From: a virus | IMG/VR virus record: IMGVR_UViG_3300047509_000010 | Span: 1-47,948 of that record | DNA: 47,948 nt | Reading direction: 5' to 3' (one strand) | Shown here: piece by piece, positions 25,279 through 32,901 of the stretch | Numbering within the stretch: position 1 is the stretch's first letter | Layout of the letters: each line of letters opens with the position of its first letter | The notes under the pieces: generated by a model | Database searches by the model: none | Told to the model about the DNA's origin: nothing | Seen by the model: the letters and a program-made list of their open reading frames with translations, nothing else | Program-made: the position numbers and the translations under genes

Positions 25279-25497
25279 CTAGGCGTCCATGAGAACACGT
25301 AACCTACCGCGAATCTCGAACTCGGCTTCGTCTGGCTTATCACCTGGTTCCAAAAGCATCTGCGTGGTGTTGCCGCTCGTGAAGCAGATCATCCGATCTG
25401 TAATCGTCCACACCGGATTTTCCCAAAGCTCACCATCCCAGAACAGCATGGCCCCGGCATCCGTCTTATCCTTCAACCCTCTTGCCCAATCGTGCAT
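25279..25497 (-). CDS. Hypothetical accessory protein
   Basis: The protein has 72 residues, acidic, with WDGELWENPVWTITDRMICF, then QMLLEPGDKPDEAEFEIRGR. This pattern is probably a small beta-rich domain. It is separated from the downstream gene by a promoter, so it ends the operon above. Function unknown. Confidence 0.6.
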   Translation of the reverse strand: MHDWARGLKDKTDAGAMLFWDGELWENPVWTITDRMICFTSGNTTQMLLEPGDKPDEAEFEIRGRLRVLMDA

Positions 25498-25510
25498 CGC
25501 TCATTCCCCG

Positions 25511-25825
25511 CTACTGCGCAGCCGCCTCAACTACCTTGCGCGGCCTACCACGTTTCTTTTTTGCCACCAGCACCACGCCGTTATCCACAACAGCCACGTC
25601 AGGCCCATTCGGTTTGGCCTCAGACTTTTCCACAGGCGGTAGTGCGCTGTAGTGCCATGCGCTGGCCAAGGCTTTCATGCGGTCCAAGTGCTGATGCAGT
25701 GCCTTTAGGCCGTCCATGTCTACAACCTGATTGCCCTGTACAAAATCGGCCGCCCGATGAAAGTTGGCAGCAAGCAAAGAGCGCCATTCCGAGGCGTCTA
25801 GGGTGAGAGTTGGTTTAGCGGTCAT
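25511..25825 (-). CDS. Hypothetical protein with AT-hook-like tail
   Basis: The protein has 104 residues. Helical N-terminal part (SEWRSLLAANFHRAADFVQG, then LHQHLDRMKALASAW). The C-terminus is KKKRGRPRKVVEAAAQ; KRGRPRK is the core of an AT-hook, which binds the DNA minor groove. Four-base overlap with the gene upstream. A DNA-binding role is inferred. Confidence 0.65.
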   Translation of the reverse strand: MTAKPTLTLDASEWRSLLAANFHRAADFVQGNQVVDMDGLKALHQHLDRMKALASAWHYSALPPVEKSEAKPNGPDVAVVDNGVVLVAKKKRGRPRKVVEAAAQ

Positions 25826-26016
25826 CGCGGTTTAACTTGTTCCGCGATAGCGAAGATTAACGAATCTATGCTATCAAGTATCGCGTCTGTATGCTCGCGA
25901 CATATAGGCCGAAGCGCGCGAGCTAATTCAACGCGCGCCAGATCAATGGCGTCGCCACGCTCAAGCATCTCCGCCTCTTGCGGGGAAATTGGAAAGCCGT
26001 GCTGGTCTGTTGGCAC
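25822..26016 (-). CDS. Hypothetical small protein with GTG start
   Basis: GTG at 26016 overlaps the previous stop as TAGTG, and GGGAGG lies seven to eight bases upstream, supporting this start. The 64-residue product is helical and acidic (ISPQEAEMLERGDAIDLARV). Function unknown. Confidence 0.65.
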   Translation of the reverse strand: MPTDQHGFPISPQEAEMLERGDAIDLARVELARALRPICREHTDAILDSIDSLIFAIAEQVKPR

Positions 26017-26225
26017 TAATTATCCTCCCGCACAGCCTTGTGCGCGCTCTTGATGTGCTTGTGGAAATAGCCGCCTACGCTGTCAGCCTTCTGCATCGCT
26101 TCCCAATGCTTCTGGTCTACGTCTGCGTAATGCCATGAACCACCTGACTTAAACTTGATGGTCAGCCGACGTGTAGCAGAGTCGTAATGTCCGCTTTCAA
26201 GATTGGAGGATTTGAAAGGGATCAC
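26016..26225 (-). CDS. KTSC-domain protein
   Basis: The protein has 69 residues and the KTSC pattern: SSNLESGHYDSATRRLTIKF, then SGGSWHYADVDQKHWEAM and SVGGYFHKHIKSAH. KTSC proteins are small single-domain proteins common in phages and occasionally fused to tRNA-ligase-like domains; biochemical role not established. Four-base overlap with the membrane protein gene. Confidence 0.8.
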   Translation of the reverse strand: MIPFKSSNLESGHYDSATRRLTIKFKSGGSWHYADVDQKHWEAMQKADSVGGYFHKHIKSAHKAVREDN

Positions 26226-26395
26226 GATATGCGCTCGCGCTGTTCACGCCAAACCATGTAACCTGAGAATATGGCCGCCATTATAATTGGAAGCAGATTG
26301 CCGAGTCCGAGCACAAAATCCCAATCCCGAAACGAATGGAGGACAAGCGCCATCAACATGTATAGCGTGAATTTCCGCTCGAAACTCTCGACCAT
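26222..26395 (-). CDS. Small membrane protein
   Basis: The start is put at ATG 26395 because GGAGGGG lies at ideal spacing; an ATG at 26407 contains that site within its own codons. The 57-residue product has hydrophobic stretches FTLYMLMALVLHSF and FVLGLGNLLPIIMAAIFSGY, giving one or two spans, and a charged WREQRERIS tail. Holin-like size, but the role is not shown. Confidence 0.65.
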   Translation of the reverse strand: MVESFERKFTLYMLMALVLHSFRDWDFVLGLGNLLPIIMAAIFSGYMVWREQRERIS

Positions 26396-26419
26396 CTTCC
26401 CCTCCATTGATAAGCAAGC

Positions 26420-26653
26420 TTACGGCCGCTGAAGGTTGCGATATACCGTTGCCTGATATGGACGGCCATCCGGCAAATAGCGTTCCTCAGTGTATGGGTC
26501 GGCCTTATAGAAACCATCCTCGCCCGTGTGCGTCAGGCCCGCGATGCCGGTGCGGATGTGCGTCAATGCACGAGCATATGCGAATGGGTCTGTCCGGTCG
26601 GCTGCCGCGTAGTTTCGCGCGCCTTCCAGCATCCGTTCCATTTGCTTGTTCAT
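26420..26653 (-). CDS. Hypothetical protein, operon start
   Basis: The protein has 77 residues: a helical start (MNKQMERMLEGARNYAAADR), then a Tyr-rich tail (YKADPYTEERYLPDGRPYQA). The ATG has GGAGGGAG upstream and a sigma70-like promoter at 26689-26717. Function unknown. Confidence 0.65.
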   Translation of the reverse strand: MNKQMERMLEGARNYAAADRTDPFAYARALTHIRTGIAGLTHTGEDGFYKADPYTEERYLPDGRPYQATVYRNLQRP

Positions 26654-26688
26654 GGTCTCCCTCCATCAGCCACAATCGGCTATGCCCA

Positions 26689-26717
26689 AGCTAAGCACTA
26701 GTTGGCTTGCGTGTCAA
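26689..26717 (-). promoter_or_regulatory. Sigma70-like promoter
   Basis: The minus strand carries TTGACA (perfect -35), a 17-base spacer and TTAGCT. The -35 hexamer overlaps the end of the large terminase gene, so accessory genes to the left can be read independently of packaging genes. Confidence 0.6.
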
Positions 26718-28378
26718 GCATCATACAAGGCTTTCTGCTGGCCTCTGTGAAGGCGAGATTCGTAGTCCGCAGCCTCTACCTCGTGCGTGTGCTGGATAAG
26801 GCCCATGTCCCGCATGTGCTTTAGGGCTTGGCTAGTGCTGTCCGAGATGTCCTTGAACCTTCCCTTGGGGAACATTGAAATCTCATTGATCGCTAGTGCA
26901 GCCCATTCATAATCGCGGTCGTCCGGCGCATAGACAAGATTCTGTGAGAATGTAGGCACAACGGCGTGCATTCTCGCCACCTTATCCCCCTTCGGCTCGG
27001 CTAGTCGGATACCATAGTTAGTCGGCCCAAACATGCGTTGTAGCGCGCTGGCCGCATCCTTGCCGCTCGCTCGGTTCTCAATGATGAGCCAATCCGCCTT
27101 GAACCGCAAACAAGTGTACCGCAGCCATTCTACCAGCCCCCACGAAGGCTGGGAACGCTTTGTGTAAGCTCGCTCACTTTCATTTGGCAATCGCTCCACT
27201 AATTTGCCGTGAAGCTCCAGATGCTTACGCCAAGCCCAAATGAGCATGATCTTGGGATAAGAGTATGCGCCCTCTCGGAACAATCCCCATACCGTGCAGC
27301 CGGTCGGATCGTTCTCCTCTTTCTCGGTAAAGGCAGTATCGGCCGAGACAAGGATAAATTCAAATTGAGGAAATTCGTCTTTCTCCCACAACTGCCACCA
27401 ATCGCGCTTGATAATGCCGCCGCCGCGAGGCTCAGGGGACTGCCGATATTGAGCCGCATAAGCGTAAGGACCGACTTGCGCCTTGATGCGTTCTACCGCG
27501 TCTGCCGAAAATCGCTCCTCCCACGCAAGCGCACTCGTAATGGTGCGGGGGTCTTTCCAGCCAATTACCGTCTCGCAATTCCAATCTTCCTCATATTCCA
27601 TTGGAATCATGAGATGCACATAGTCAAATGCTTCATTATCCCGCAGGATTATTCCGCTCACGTCCTCCTCGTGGACACGCTGCATAATTACAACAATGGC
27701 GGATTTATCCAGATTGTTTAGCCGGTTTGACAATGCTTCGCGGAACCAGCGCACGGTCTCATTACGAATGTTTTCCGATTCGCCCTCTTTGACGTTGTGA
27801 GGGTCGTCCACAATAACGCGGTCACCGCGCTCGCCGGTACCAATGCCTCCTACCGAGGTCGCCAGCTTCGATCCGGTCTTGTCATTGGTGAGCTTTGTTT
27901 CACCAATCTTGCGCATTGCAAACTTGCTGCCCCACAAATCCTGAAACTCTTTCGAGAGGACAAGATCGCGCATCTTGCCGTTATCACGTTCAGTAAGGCC
28001 CGCTGAATAGCTGAAGGCCACATAACGCAAATGCGCCATATCCATTGCCGACCACTCCCAGCATGGCCAGAAAATATCAGTGGTCATCGACTTGGAAAAT
28101 CCAGGAGGCACGTTCACGAGAAGGCGAGTTATCTCCCCGAATGTCACAGCCTCCAAGTGCTCACAAATGGCCCACAACGGCCATCCGTCTACAAACGGCG
28201 TCTCAGGCTCCAGCACATGCCAGAAATGGCGCACGAAGGCGATTAAGCCGCCCTGTCTTACGCCGTTGTCATCGTAATAGCCGCGCTGGGATTGGAGCTT
28301 GCGAGCCTCACGCCGTTTGTATTCGGCGAGCTTTCTTGCAAACGCCTCCAATCTATCTCTTGGAATAGGAACGGTCAT
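26714..28378 (-). CDS. terL: Terminase large subunit
   Basis: The protein has 554 residues. The ATPase has Walker A at 91-97 (PPGFSKS), Walker B at 188-192 (VIVDD) and a coupling motif near IMQRVHEEDVSG. The nuclease begins SADTAF (345-350) with later acidic residues (IIENRASGKD, and WAALAINEISMFP). It drives ATP-powered DNA packaging into the procapsid and cuts the concatemer. The small subunit lies upstream with several small genes between them. Confidence 0.95.
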   Translation of the reverse strand: MTVPIPRDRLEAFARKLAEYKRREARKLQSQRGYYDDNGVRQGGLIAFVRHFWHVLEPETPFVDGWPLWAICEHLEAVTFGEITRLLVNVPPGFSKSMTTDIFWPCWEWSAMDMAHLRYVAFSYSAGLTERDNGKMRDLVLSKEFQDLWGSKFAMRKIGETKLTNDKTGSKLATSVGGIGTGERGDRVIVDDPHNVKEGESENIRNETVRWFREALSNRLNNLDKSAIVVIMQRVHEEDVSGIILRDNEAFDYVHLMIPMEYEEDWNCETVIGWKDPRTITSALAWEERFSADAVERIKAQVGPYAYAAQYRQSPEPRGGGIIKRDWWQLWEKDEFPQFEFILVSADTAFTEKEENDPTGCTVWGLFREGAYSYPKIMLIWAWRKHLELHGKLVERLPNESERAYTKRSQPSWGLVEWLRYTCLRFKADWLIIENRASGKDAASALQRMFGPTNYGIRLAEPKGDKVARMHAVVPTFSQNLVYAPDDRDYEWAALAINEISMFPKGRFKDISDSTSQALKHMRDMGLIQHTHEVEAADYESRLHRGQQKALYDA

Positions 28379-28440
28379 CCGACCAAATGAACAGGGTAAA
28401 TACCACTGTCCTTGTCATAAATGTATAGGGTAATTGGCAT
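28375..28440 (-). CDS. Possible 21-residue leader peptide of terL
   Basis: ATG at 28438-28440 opens a 21-codon frame (MPITLYIYDKDSGIYPVHLV) whose TGA overlaps the terL start as ATGA. There is no good ribosome site for it. About 25 bases upstream, AGGAG precedes ATG-TGT-TAA, a two-codon frame. These could tune terL translation. Weak evidence. Confidence 0.3.
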   Translation of the reverse strand: MPITLYIYDKDSGIYPVHLVG

Positions 28441-28470
28441 TGAAATATTTACGATTAACACATGTTTCTC

Positions 28471-28674
28471 CTACCGAGTCGCTGGCCGTCGATACTGCTC
28501 ACGTTCCGCCATCTCGCCCAGCCTGCGCATATCGCCAGCCAACAACGTGCTCGGCACGCCATCATGTGTGCGATAGACAGGACATTCATCGCCTAGTCCG
28601 CGCCAATCGACCTCAAACACTGCATCCTTGACGCGCTCCAAGAACGTAGTGCCAGTGACCTTATCATAATCCAT
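28471..28674 (-). CDS. Hypothetical protein
   Basis: The protein has 67 residues: MDYDKVTGTTFLERVKDAVF, then EVDWRGLGDECPVYRTHDG and a charged helical tail. It starts two bases after the upstream stop. No family recognised; it lies in the small-gene string between the two terminase subunits. Confidence 0.65.
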   Translation of the reverse strand: MDYDKVTGTTFLERVKDAVFEVDWRGLGDECPVYRTHDGVPSTLLAGDMRRLGEMAEREQYRRPATR

Positions 28675-28675
28675 G

Positions 28676-28882
28676 TCAGAACCTATGTCCGCCCAACCAT
28701 GCCTTGCAGCTATCCGAGAATGACGGCTTGTCAGGCCCGCGTATCACATCATTCAGCGCCAGCCTGCGATCCTGCGCATCCAGTGTCGCGCTCCACTTGC
28801 CCTTCTTTTCCAGAGCCAACCGCTCGCGGATTGCACGTTCGGCCGCTGTTTCTAGCTTGTATAGTCGCGGATCGCCGTTCAT
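28676..28882 (-). CDS. Hypothetical helical protein
   Basis: The protein has 68 residues: MNGDPRLYKLETAAERAIRE, then LALEKKGKWSATLDAQDRRL and a short tail with FSDSCKAWLGG. The composition is natural. It shares 134 bases with the C-terminal half of the frame at 28749-28958; this one is the more convincing of the two over the shared part. Confidence 0.6.
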   Translation of the reverse strand: MNGDPRLYKLETAAERAIRERLALEKKGKWSATLDAQDRRLALNDVIRGPDKPSFSDSCKAWLGGHRF

Positions 28883-28958
28883 TGGCCTCGTCTCGTTTGC
28901 GCTGTCGCCAAGCCTGATGGCGGATTTCTCGCTCAACCCAATCGAACGGCCAGATCAT
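28749..28958 (-). CDS. Overlapping small frame, MIWPFDW start
   Basis: The ATG overlaps the upstream stop as ATGA. The first 28 residues (MIWPFDWVEREIRHQAWRQR, then KRDEANE) look coding. The rest is Gly/Arg-rich and overlaps the 68-residue gene in another frame. Either a real overlapping gene or the head of a gene whose body lies in the frame of 28676-28882 after a frameshift. Confidence 0.45.
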   Translation of the reverse strand: MIWPFDWVEREIRHQAWRQRKRDEANERRSATIQARNSGRTCNPRAVGSGKEGQVERDTGCAGSQAGAE

Positions 28959-29230
28959 TCGAGTGGCGCAAGTTCAATGCTGACAAGCTTGCCATGATAA
29001 TGGTTATGACCCCATTCGTCCAAAACAATTTCAACGCGCTGGCCGAGCGGCAATAGATATGGAAGGACCGCCTCCAGCGCATCCCGCATGTCCATTGAGG
29101 TTGCGCGTAGCCCGCGCTTTTGACAGGCATAGACCATCGCATCGATGGCCTGCTGCATGGCGGGCGTGATGGCTCCAATATCGGGTGACCGAACCACTGG
29201 ATCGTCTCGCACTGCGCTATCGTGAACCAT
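28955..29230 (-). CDS. Hypothetical protein
   Basis: The protein has 91 residues. It contains ITPAMQQAIDAMVYACQKRG, a helical segment MRDALEAVLPYLLP, and a beta end (RVEIVLDEWGHNHYHGKLVS). ATG at 29230, overlapping the upstream gene by 14 bases. No function recognised. Confidence 0.65.
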   Translation of the reverse strand: MVHDSAVRDDPVVRSPDIGAITPAMQQAIDAMVYACQKRGLRATSMDMRDALEAVLPYLLPLGQRVEIVLDEWGHNHYHGKLVSIELAPLE

Positions 29231-29546
29231 CAGCCCTCCGTTGTTCAGCCTTGCGGCGGTAGTAAGTACGCTCGGTCAAACCTAATGCCTTCCAAGGCTC
29301 GTGCCGTTCATGCTTCTCGCCGATTCGGGGTCGGCCCCGCTTAATATCTAGCGGGCCGGGCTTAATACCGGCTTCTCCCGTCTCGCCCACTTGCGTGGCT
29401 CGTGCACCTGTGGCGGGCTTGTGACCCGCCAACGAGGGAAGACCGCTGGGCCGTGCGTGTCCATCCACGCCGCCGCTAGAACTCTTGGAGAACCGAGCCT
29501 CCCGCATTTCACGAAGCCGCGCAGCCATCGAAACAGTCTCAGCCAT
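29217..29546 (-). CDS. Hypothetical basic protein with HTH-like end
   Basis: ATG 29546 is chosen; the frame is open to 29582 but only with TTG starts and no well-placed ribosome site. The product (109 residues) has a disordered middle (SSSGGVDGHARPSGLPSLAG) and ends RGRPRIGEKHE, then WKALGLTERTYYRRKAEQRR. That end is a common phage DNA-binding-like motif. It directly follows the small terminase gene. Confidence 0.6.
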   Translation of the reverse strand: MAETVSMAARLREMREARFSKSSSGGVDGHARPSGLPSLAGHKPATGARATQVGETGEAGIKPGPLDIKRGRPRIGEKHERHEPWKALGLTERTYYRRKAEQRRADGSR

Positions 29547-29586
29547 GTCAGTCTTTATGGCAGTTATTGTGGCAGTCGTCAAGCCC

Positions 29587-30198
29587 CTAGTGCTGCGTCT
29601 TGCCGTTGGGTTTCGCTAGAGCAAGCGCGGGTTCATGCTCGATTGTCACGCCCAACTCGCTAGAATCCTTGCGCAATTCCTCCAATAGCTCTTGGTCGGT
29701 CAGTCGATCAAAGTCACCAGGAAGGCCGTGCTCCACCTTATGGACATCGCGCCATTTCTCTGGCCTGCGGTTCTTGAGCCAGAATATCATGGATACCGTA
29801 TCGGGTGGGACGTGCTTGCGTACCTTGGCGCGGACGATTTCTCCTTTATATTGAAAGACTTCCTCAGAATCAAACTCGTATCCTGAGGCGCGCATGAACA
29901 AGCTGCGCTCAACACGATGGTCCGCAATTTCCTTGGCTACCTTTTTGGCCTCGCAGAACTCAGGGTATTTTAGCGCCCACCTATACAACGTGGCCACCGA
30001 AATACCGAAGAAATCGGCCATTTCTATATCTGTAGCGCCTAGCTGGCAGAGCTTTACGACTTGCTCCACGTATTCTGGTTTGTATGCGCTGGGACGCCCC
30101 ATAACTGGCGCGTCTGCATCGTCTACGGCTATGCCCTCTGCACGGTCAGCCGCCGCCTTGACTTGCTCCGGCGTTAGTTTGCGCGGCTCTCGGGACAT
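29587..30198 (-). CDS. terS: Terminase small subunit
   Basis: The protein has 203 residues. GRPSAYKPEYVEQVVKLCQL, then GATDIEMADFFGISVATLYR, is a helix-turn-helix typical of small terminases. It is followed by EIADHRVERSLFMRASGYEF and an oligomerisation and C-terminal region (PPDTVSMIFWLKNRRPEKWR). It recognises the packaging site and loads terL. Overlaps the 60-residue zinc protein upstream by 53 bases. Confidence 0.88.
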   Translation of the reverse strand: MSREPRKLTPEQVKAAADRAEGIAVDDADAPVMGRPSAYKPEYVEQVVKLCQLGATDIEMADFFGISVATLYRWALKYPEFCEAKKVAKEIADHRVERSLFMRASGYEFDSEEVFQYKGEIVRAKVRKHVPPDTVSMIFWLKNRRPEKWRDVHKVEHGLPGDFDRLTDQELLEELRKDSSELGVTIEHEPALALAKPNGKTQH

Positions 30199-30328
30199 AC
30201 CGTTGTTTGTCTCTCAGGGACTTCCAGCATTTCTGGCAGAGGTCGTGATTGTTGTCTTGTGGCCTCTTATAGCCTTTTCTTGACCTTACAAGTATTGGTC
30301 GGCCGCAGGAACAGAGAAAGCGTTTCAT
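30146..30328 (-). CDS. Small zinc-finger-like protein
   Basis: The protein has 60 residues: MKRFLCSCGRPILVRSRKGY, then DNNHDLCQKCWKSLRDKQR. Paired CxC and CxxC form a plausible zinc ribbon. It overlaps the genes on both sides (62 and 53 bases). The conserved Cys spacing argues it is real despite the overlaps. Confidence 0.65.
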   Translation of the reverse strand: MKRFLCSCGRPILVRSRKGYKRPQDNNHDLCQKCWKSLRDKQRYVPRAAQTNAGASQGGG

Positions 30329-30500
30329 GGCCCAACTCCATGACCAATCCTAGTTTATTGCGGCGTTTCAAGCAAGTAGCTATCCCTGCGGCAATTTCTG
30401 GAGCGCATTTAGCAGCATCGTGGCGATAGCCATCGTGGATTCTCGGGAACAACTTGTTTCCGCTATTTTGTCTCCAGCGTATGTAGTAGAGCGGGGACAT
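30267..30500 (-). CDS. Hypothetical protein coupled to the frameshift gene
   Basis: ATG at 30500 overlaps the stop of the -1 frame upstream (TAATG), which is independent support that the upstream gene really ends there. The 77-residue product (MSPLYYIRWRQNSGNKLFPR, then IHDGYRHDAAKCAPEIAAGI) has a basic C-terminus. Function unknown. Confidence 0.65.
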   Translation of the reverse strand: MSPLYYIRWRQNSGNKLFPRIHDGYRHDAAKCAPEIAAGIATCLKRRNKLGLVMELGHETLSLFLRPTNTCKVKKRL

Positions 30501-30864
30501 TAGGCCAGCGGCTCCCATAGCTTTTTCATGTGTTCCCAACGAGGCCGCAGAAACTCTAGCACCGCAGGCTCGTCCGCGCGGCAGACTGAAATCTCGGACC
30601 AACGGTACAACCCCTTGCGCTGCCCCATCCAAAAAAAATCAGCAGCTTGCCATTTCGATAATTCACGTCGCCCGTAAATTCGCCCGCGCCCCAATCCTCG
30701 CCTTCCTGCCAATCAAACCGAAACACCAAATTCATATCAAAATCGGAATTGTTGTACTCACTGTGGAAATCCGACCACATTCCGTATGTGTCGCCACAAT
30801 CGTTAGCAAAATAGTTACCCTCGTTGCAGTAGTAAGGGTGATTCACTTCCCACAGATGCAGCAT
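30500..30864 (-). CDS. Conserved phage protein needing a -1 frameshift at a T8 run
   Basis: The first frame starts at ATG 30864 (MLHLWEVNHPYYCNEGNYFA). It reads well to codon 78, then hits T8 (30638-30631) and runs into a poor tail ending at 30556. From the slippery T-TTT-TTT the -1 frame gives WMGQRKGLYRWSEISVCRAD, then EPAVLEFLRPRWEHMKKLW to a stop at 30500. Both halves resemble one family of phage proteins that I recall as a single frame. The -1 product would have 121 residues. Could be programmed slippage, a mutation or a homopolymer read error. Confidence 0.7.
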
Positions 30865-30889
30865 AACAAGTCCCTCCGTTGATAATTGA

Positions 30890-30918
30890 ACCTTAGCCTG
30901 CGTTGGGAGCCTTGTCAA
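30890..30918 (-). promoter_or_regulatory. Sigma70-like promoter, shared leader type
   Basis: TTGACA, 17-base spacer, TAAGGT, then TCAATTATCAAC. The hexamers and 12-base leader are identical to the promoter at 35629-35657. It drives the frameshift gene and the operon toward the terminases. Confidence 0.75.
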
Positions 30919-31633
30919 CACCCTTTTTCTCCCACAAATCCGCGTATCTCGCCGTGTACTGATGCTGGCCGATATGACAGATTGCGTGATTCGTAACCGC
31001 ATAAACCTTGCCGCCCACTTGCCGATGCCGGTGGCAGAATGAAAAGTCCTCCGATAATGTGCGGTGCCGCACTGAATGGCCGCCCGCATCGGCTTGCCTG
31101 ATTTTCTGAAATGCGCTGATAATCCTCTTGCCGCCCCTCTTTTTCAGGAATTGCTCAATCGCCGAATCACCTAGCTCGTCTATGACTGTCGCCACCCCGG
31201 CCTGTAGCATATTTGCCACACAATCGCGCCGGATGAGTAGAACGCCAGCCCCAATACCCTCCAGTTCGATCAGCGGCCCTTCCGTTTTGTCTGCCGGGTC
31301 TAAGGCTGATCCTACCCACTCGATAGGTAGCCGTTTCTTAGGGTAGAGAACGCCACACAGCGGTTTATCCGCCAATAGCATGTCCCGTACTAGCTCGGGT
31401 TCGAATTGGATATCAGCGTCCACCATGAGGCAATGCGAGGCATCCGTACCATCGTACCACACCGTCAGGAACAAGTCCCTCAGGTCCGCTATATCCGGCA
31501 GTGTCCACGCCGCAAAGCCATTGAACATACGGCGCTCGGTTAACTCCTTGACCAGCGCAATAAGGCTCGCCGTAGTCTGTGAACAGTTTTGTTGGCCGAA
31601 GGCAGGAAGGGCGATGAAAACGGTATCAGTCAC
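30893..31633 (-). CDS. Glycosyltransferase, GT-A type
   Basis: This 246-residue protein has a nucleotide-sugar fold start (FIALPAFGQQNCSQTTASLI) and the metal-binding DxD motif in LMVDADIQF (71-75). It continues with GVLYPKKRLPIEW, IGAGVLLIRRD, and SEDFSFCHRHRQVGGKVYAV near the C-terminus. It is probably a phage family-2-like sugar transferase acting on DNA bases, host surface or virion; substrate unknown. ATGA overlap with the upstream gene; its own stop lies in the promoter that follows. Confidence 0.8.
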   Translation of the reverse strand: MTDTVFIALPAFGQQNCSQTTASLIALVKELTERRMFNGFAAWTLPDIADLRDLFLTVWYDGTDASHCLMVDADIQFEPELVRDMLLADKPLCGVLYPKKRLPIEWVGSALDPADKTEGPLIELEGIGAGVLLIRRDCVANMLQAGVATVIDELGDSAIEQFLKKRGGKRIISAFQKIRQADAGGHSVRHRTLSEDFSFCHRHRQVGGKVYAVTNHAICHIGQHQYTARYADLWEKKGVDKAPNAG

Positions 31634-31932
31634 TCGACGCCCTGCAATTCCTTATGGTTGGCCGGATTGAGGAGTGCAGTCAGGGCCGATATGTCAGTCT
31701 TGCGCTCAATGACGGGGCGGAAACGATGTGCCCAGAAAGGGTCGTTCACACTACGGAAAATTTCAGCCACTAAAATACACGGAAATTTCTTCAGGTCCCA
31801 TGCGTGGACAAGCCCTATAGCAGAGACGGTGTATTCTTTGCCCTTCTTCAACAATCCATCCCAGCATCCTAGACGCAATCCGGAATCTCCATCGTCCACG
31901 CACACCACTTTCTGACCAACCCTGAAAGTCAT
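31630..31932 (-). CDS. Conserved phage protein, SH3-like
   Basis: The protein has 100 residues. FRVGQKVVCVDDGD opens a beta-barrel-like segment (GLLKKGKEYTVSAIGLVHAW) and ends FWAHRFRPVIERKTDISALT. This is a common phage accessory family with unknown function. Coupled by four-base overlaps to genes on each side. Confidence 0.75.
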   Translation of the reverse strand: MTFRVGQKVVCVDDGDSGLRLGCWDGLLKKGKEYTVSAIGLVHAWDLKKFPCILVAEIFRSVNDPFWAHRFRPVIERKTDISALTALLNPANHKELQGVE

Positions 31933-32132
31933 TTCCCGCTCCTCAGTCTATAAGCCCCGCCCGAACGTGGCTTAACTCTGTGTTCCACTTCGCCCCGCTC
32001 CTTGAGCAGCCCTAGAATATCCCTCGCAAGCGATAGCGAATAGCCCGTGCCCATCATGACATCCCGTATTGTAGCAGTGCGGCAACTCAGGCATGAACGT
32101 ACCGCATTGATTTGCTCAATGCTTATCGCCAT
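31929..32132 (-). CDS. Winged-helix DNA-binding protein
   Basis: The protein has 67 residues. The recognition-type segment TIRDVMMGTGYSLSLARDIL is followed by LGLLKERGEVEHRVKPRSGG, a helix plus wing. This suggests a small winged-helix transcription factor. Overlaps the neighbour upstream by 10 bases. Confidence 0.65.
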   Translation of the reverse strand: MAISIEQINAVRSCLSCRTATIRDVMMGTGYSLSLARDILGLLKERGEVEHRVKPRSGGAYRLRSGK

Positions 32133-32359
32133 TCCTTGGGCCTATTGTGAAACTTGAACGGCTTGCGCATCGCCTCAAACTCCTCAGGAAATGCCACAGC
32201 ATCTTGTATGGCATGAAGAATACCGTACTCTCGTGGGGACGGCTTAGAAAACTTGGAAAGCCTGCCCTCCATAGCCCTCAGTTGGTCAATCGAGGCAGTA
32301 GAATAGCCGAGACAGATTTCCTCGAACGCAGGCCGCACGTAATCAGGATTGCCCGCCAT
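32123..32359 (-). CDS. Hypothetical protein
   Basis: The start is ATG 32359 (MAGNPDYVRPAFEEICLG); a TTG at 32371 is the alternative. The 78-residue product is mainly helical (SIDQLRAMEGRLSKFSKPSP). Lies between two DNA-binding proteins. Function unknown. Confidence 0.6.
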   Translation of the reverse strand: MAGNPDYVRPAFEEICLGYSTASIDQLRAMEGRLSKFSKPSPREYGILHAIQDAVAFPEEFEAMRKPFKFHNRPKEWR

Positions 32360-32570
32360 CTTCCACCCCAAATATGTCCGGCCTTAGCTTATGCCGGGAG
32401 ACCTTTGTTAAGCCCTCGATAAACAGCACCCGCTTGGGAGGGCACTTGCGCCACTGCACAATGGCCTCCGGCGTGATATTGCCTATCTGCTTGGATAAAG
32501 CAGTCGGGCCACCAGCAGCCTTGATGGCTTCCTTGATAGCCTTCTCCATGTTGTTTGCGAGGCGGTTCAT
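32343..32570 (-). CDS. YdaS/Cro-like helix-turn-helix protein
   Basis: The protein has 75 residues. AIKEAIKAAGGPTALSKQIG, then ITPEAIVQWRKCPPKR and LTKVSRHKLRPDIFG, matches the YdaS/Cro-type HTH with the closing 'LRPDI'. Such proteins repress early phage genes. The regulator at 47722-47910 has the same ending style (KVPRQKLRPDLY), so the two are likely paralogues. ATGA overlap with the upstream gene. Confidence 0.75.
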   Translation of the reverse strand: MNRLANNMEKAIKEAIKAAGGPTALSKQIGNITPEAIVQWRKCPPKRVLFIEGLTKVSRHKLRPDIFGVEDGGQS

Positions 32571-32881
32571 GAATTAAGAACCGCACGGGCGCGCCCAAGC
32601 GCAGCGCCAAAAGTACGCGTCTCCCCTAAGGCTATTTCATTAAATATGGGGGGATATTCCACCTTTTCCATATTTGGCCCGCGCCAGAACCAATAGGGGT
32701 TTAAGTTTATCTCAGTGTATCCGAGCGATGAAAAATACTGAGCAAGCAAGCAATGTCCAACATCCGTATAGCAGTATGGCTTATCGGCAGGCCGCCTCTC
32801 TAACCATGCTACCAATTCAACGACTGTAAGCGGGTCAGCCGTTGACTCAATTTTCTTTTCCCATTTTGGGTCATAAAGCAT
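32567..32881 (-). CDS. Hypothetical protein
   Basis: The protein has 104 residues with DPLTVVELVAWLERRPADKP, YCYTDVGHCLLAQYFSSLGY, and an aromatic NPYWFWRGP. The ATG has GGATAGGAGG upstream. Promoter at 32902-32930. Function unknown. Confidence 0.7.
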   Translation of the reverse strand: MLYDPKWEKKIESTADPLTVVELVAWLERRPADKPYCYTDVGHCLLAQYFSSLGYTEINLNPYWFWRGPNMEKVEYPPIFNEIALGETRTFGAALGRARAVLNS

Positions 32882-32901
32882 GTAGTCCTCCTATCCTCCA
32901 A

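Noticed and set aside
28434-28631. Small plus-strand frames opposite the gene at 28471-28674
   Set aside because: No ribosome site; antisense shadow.
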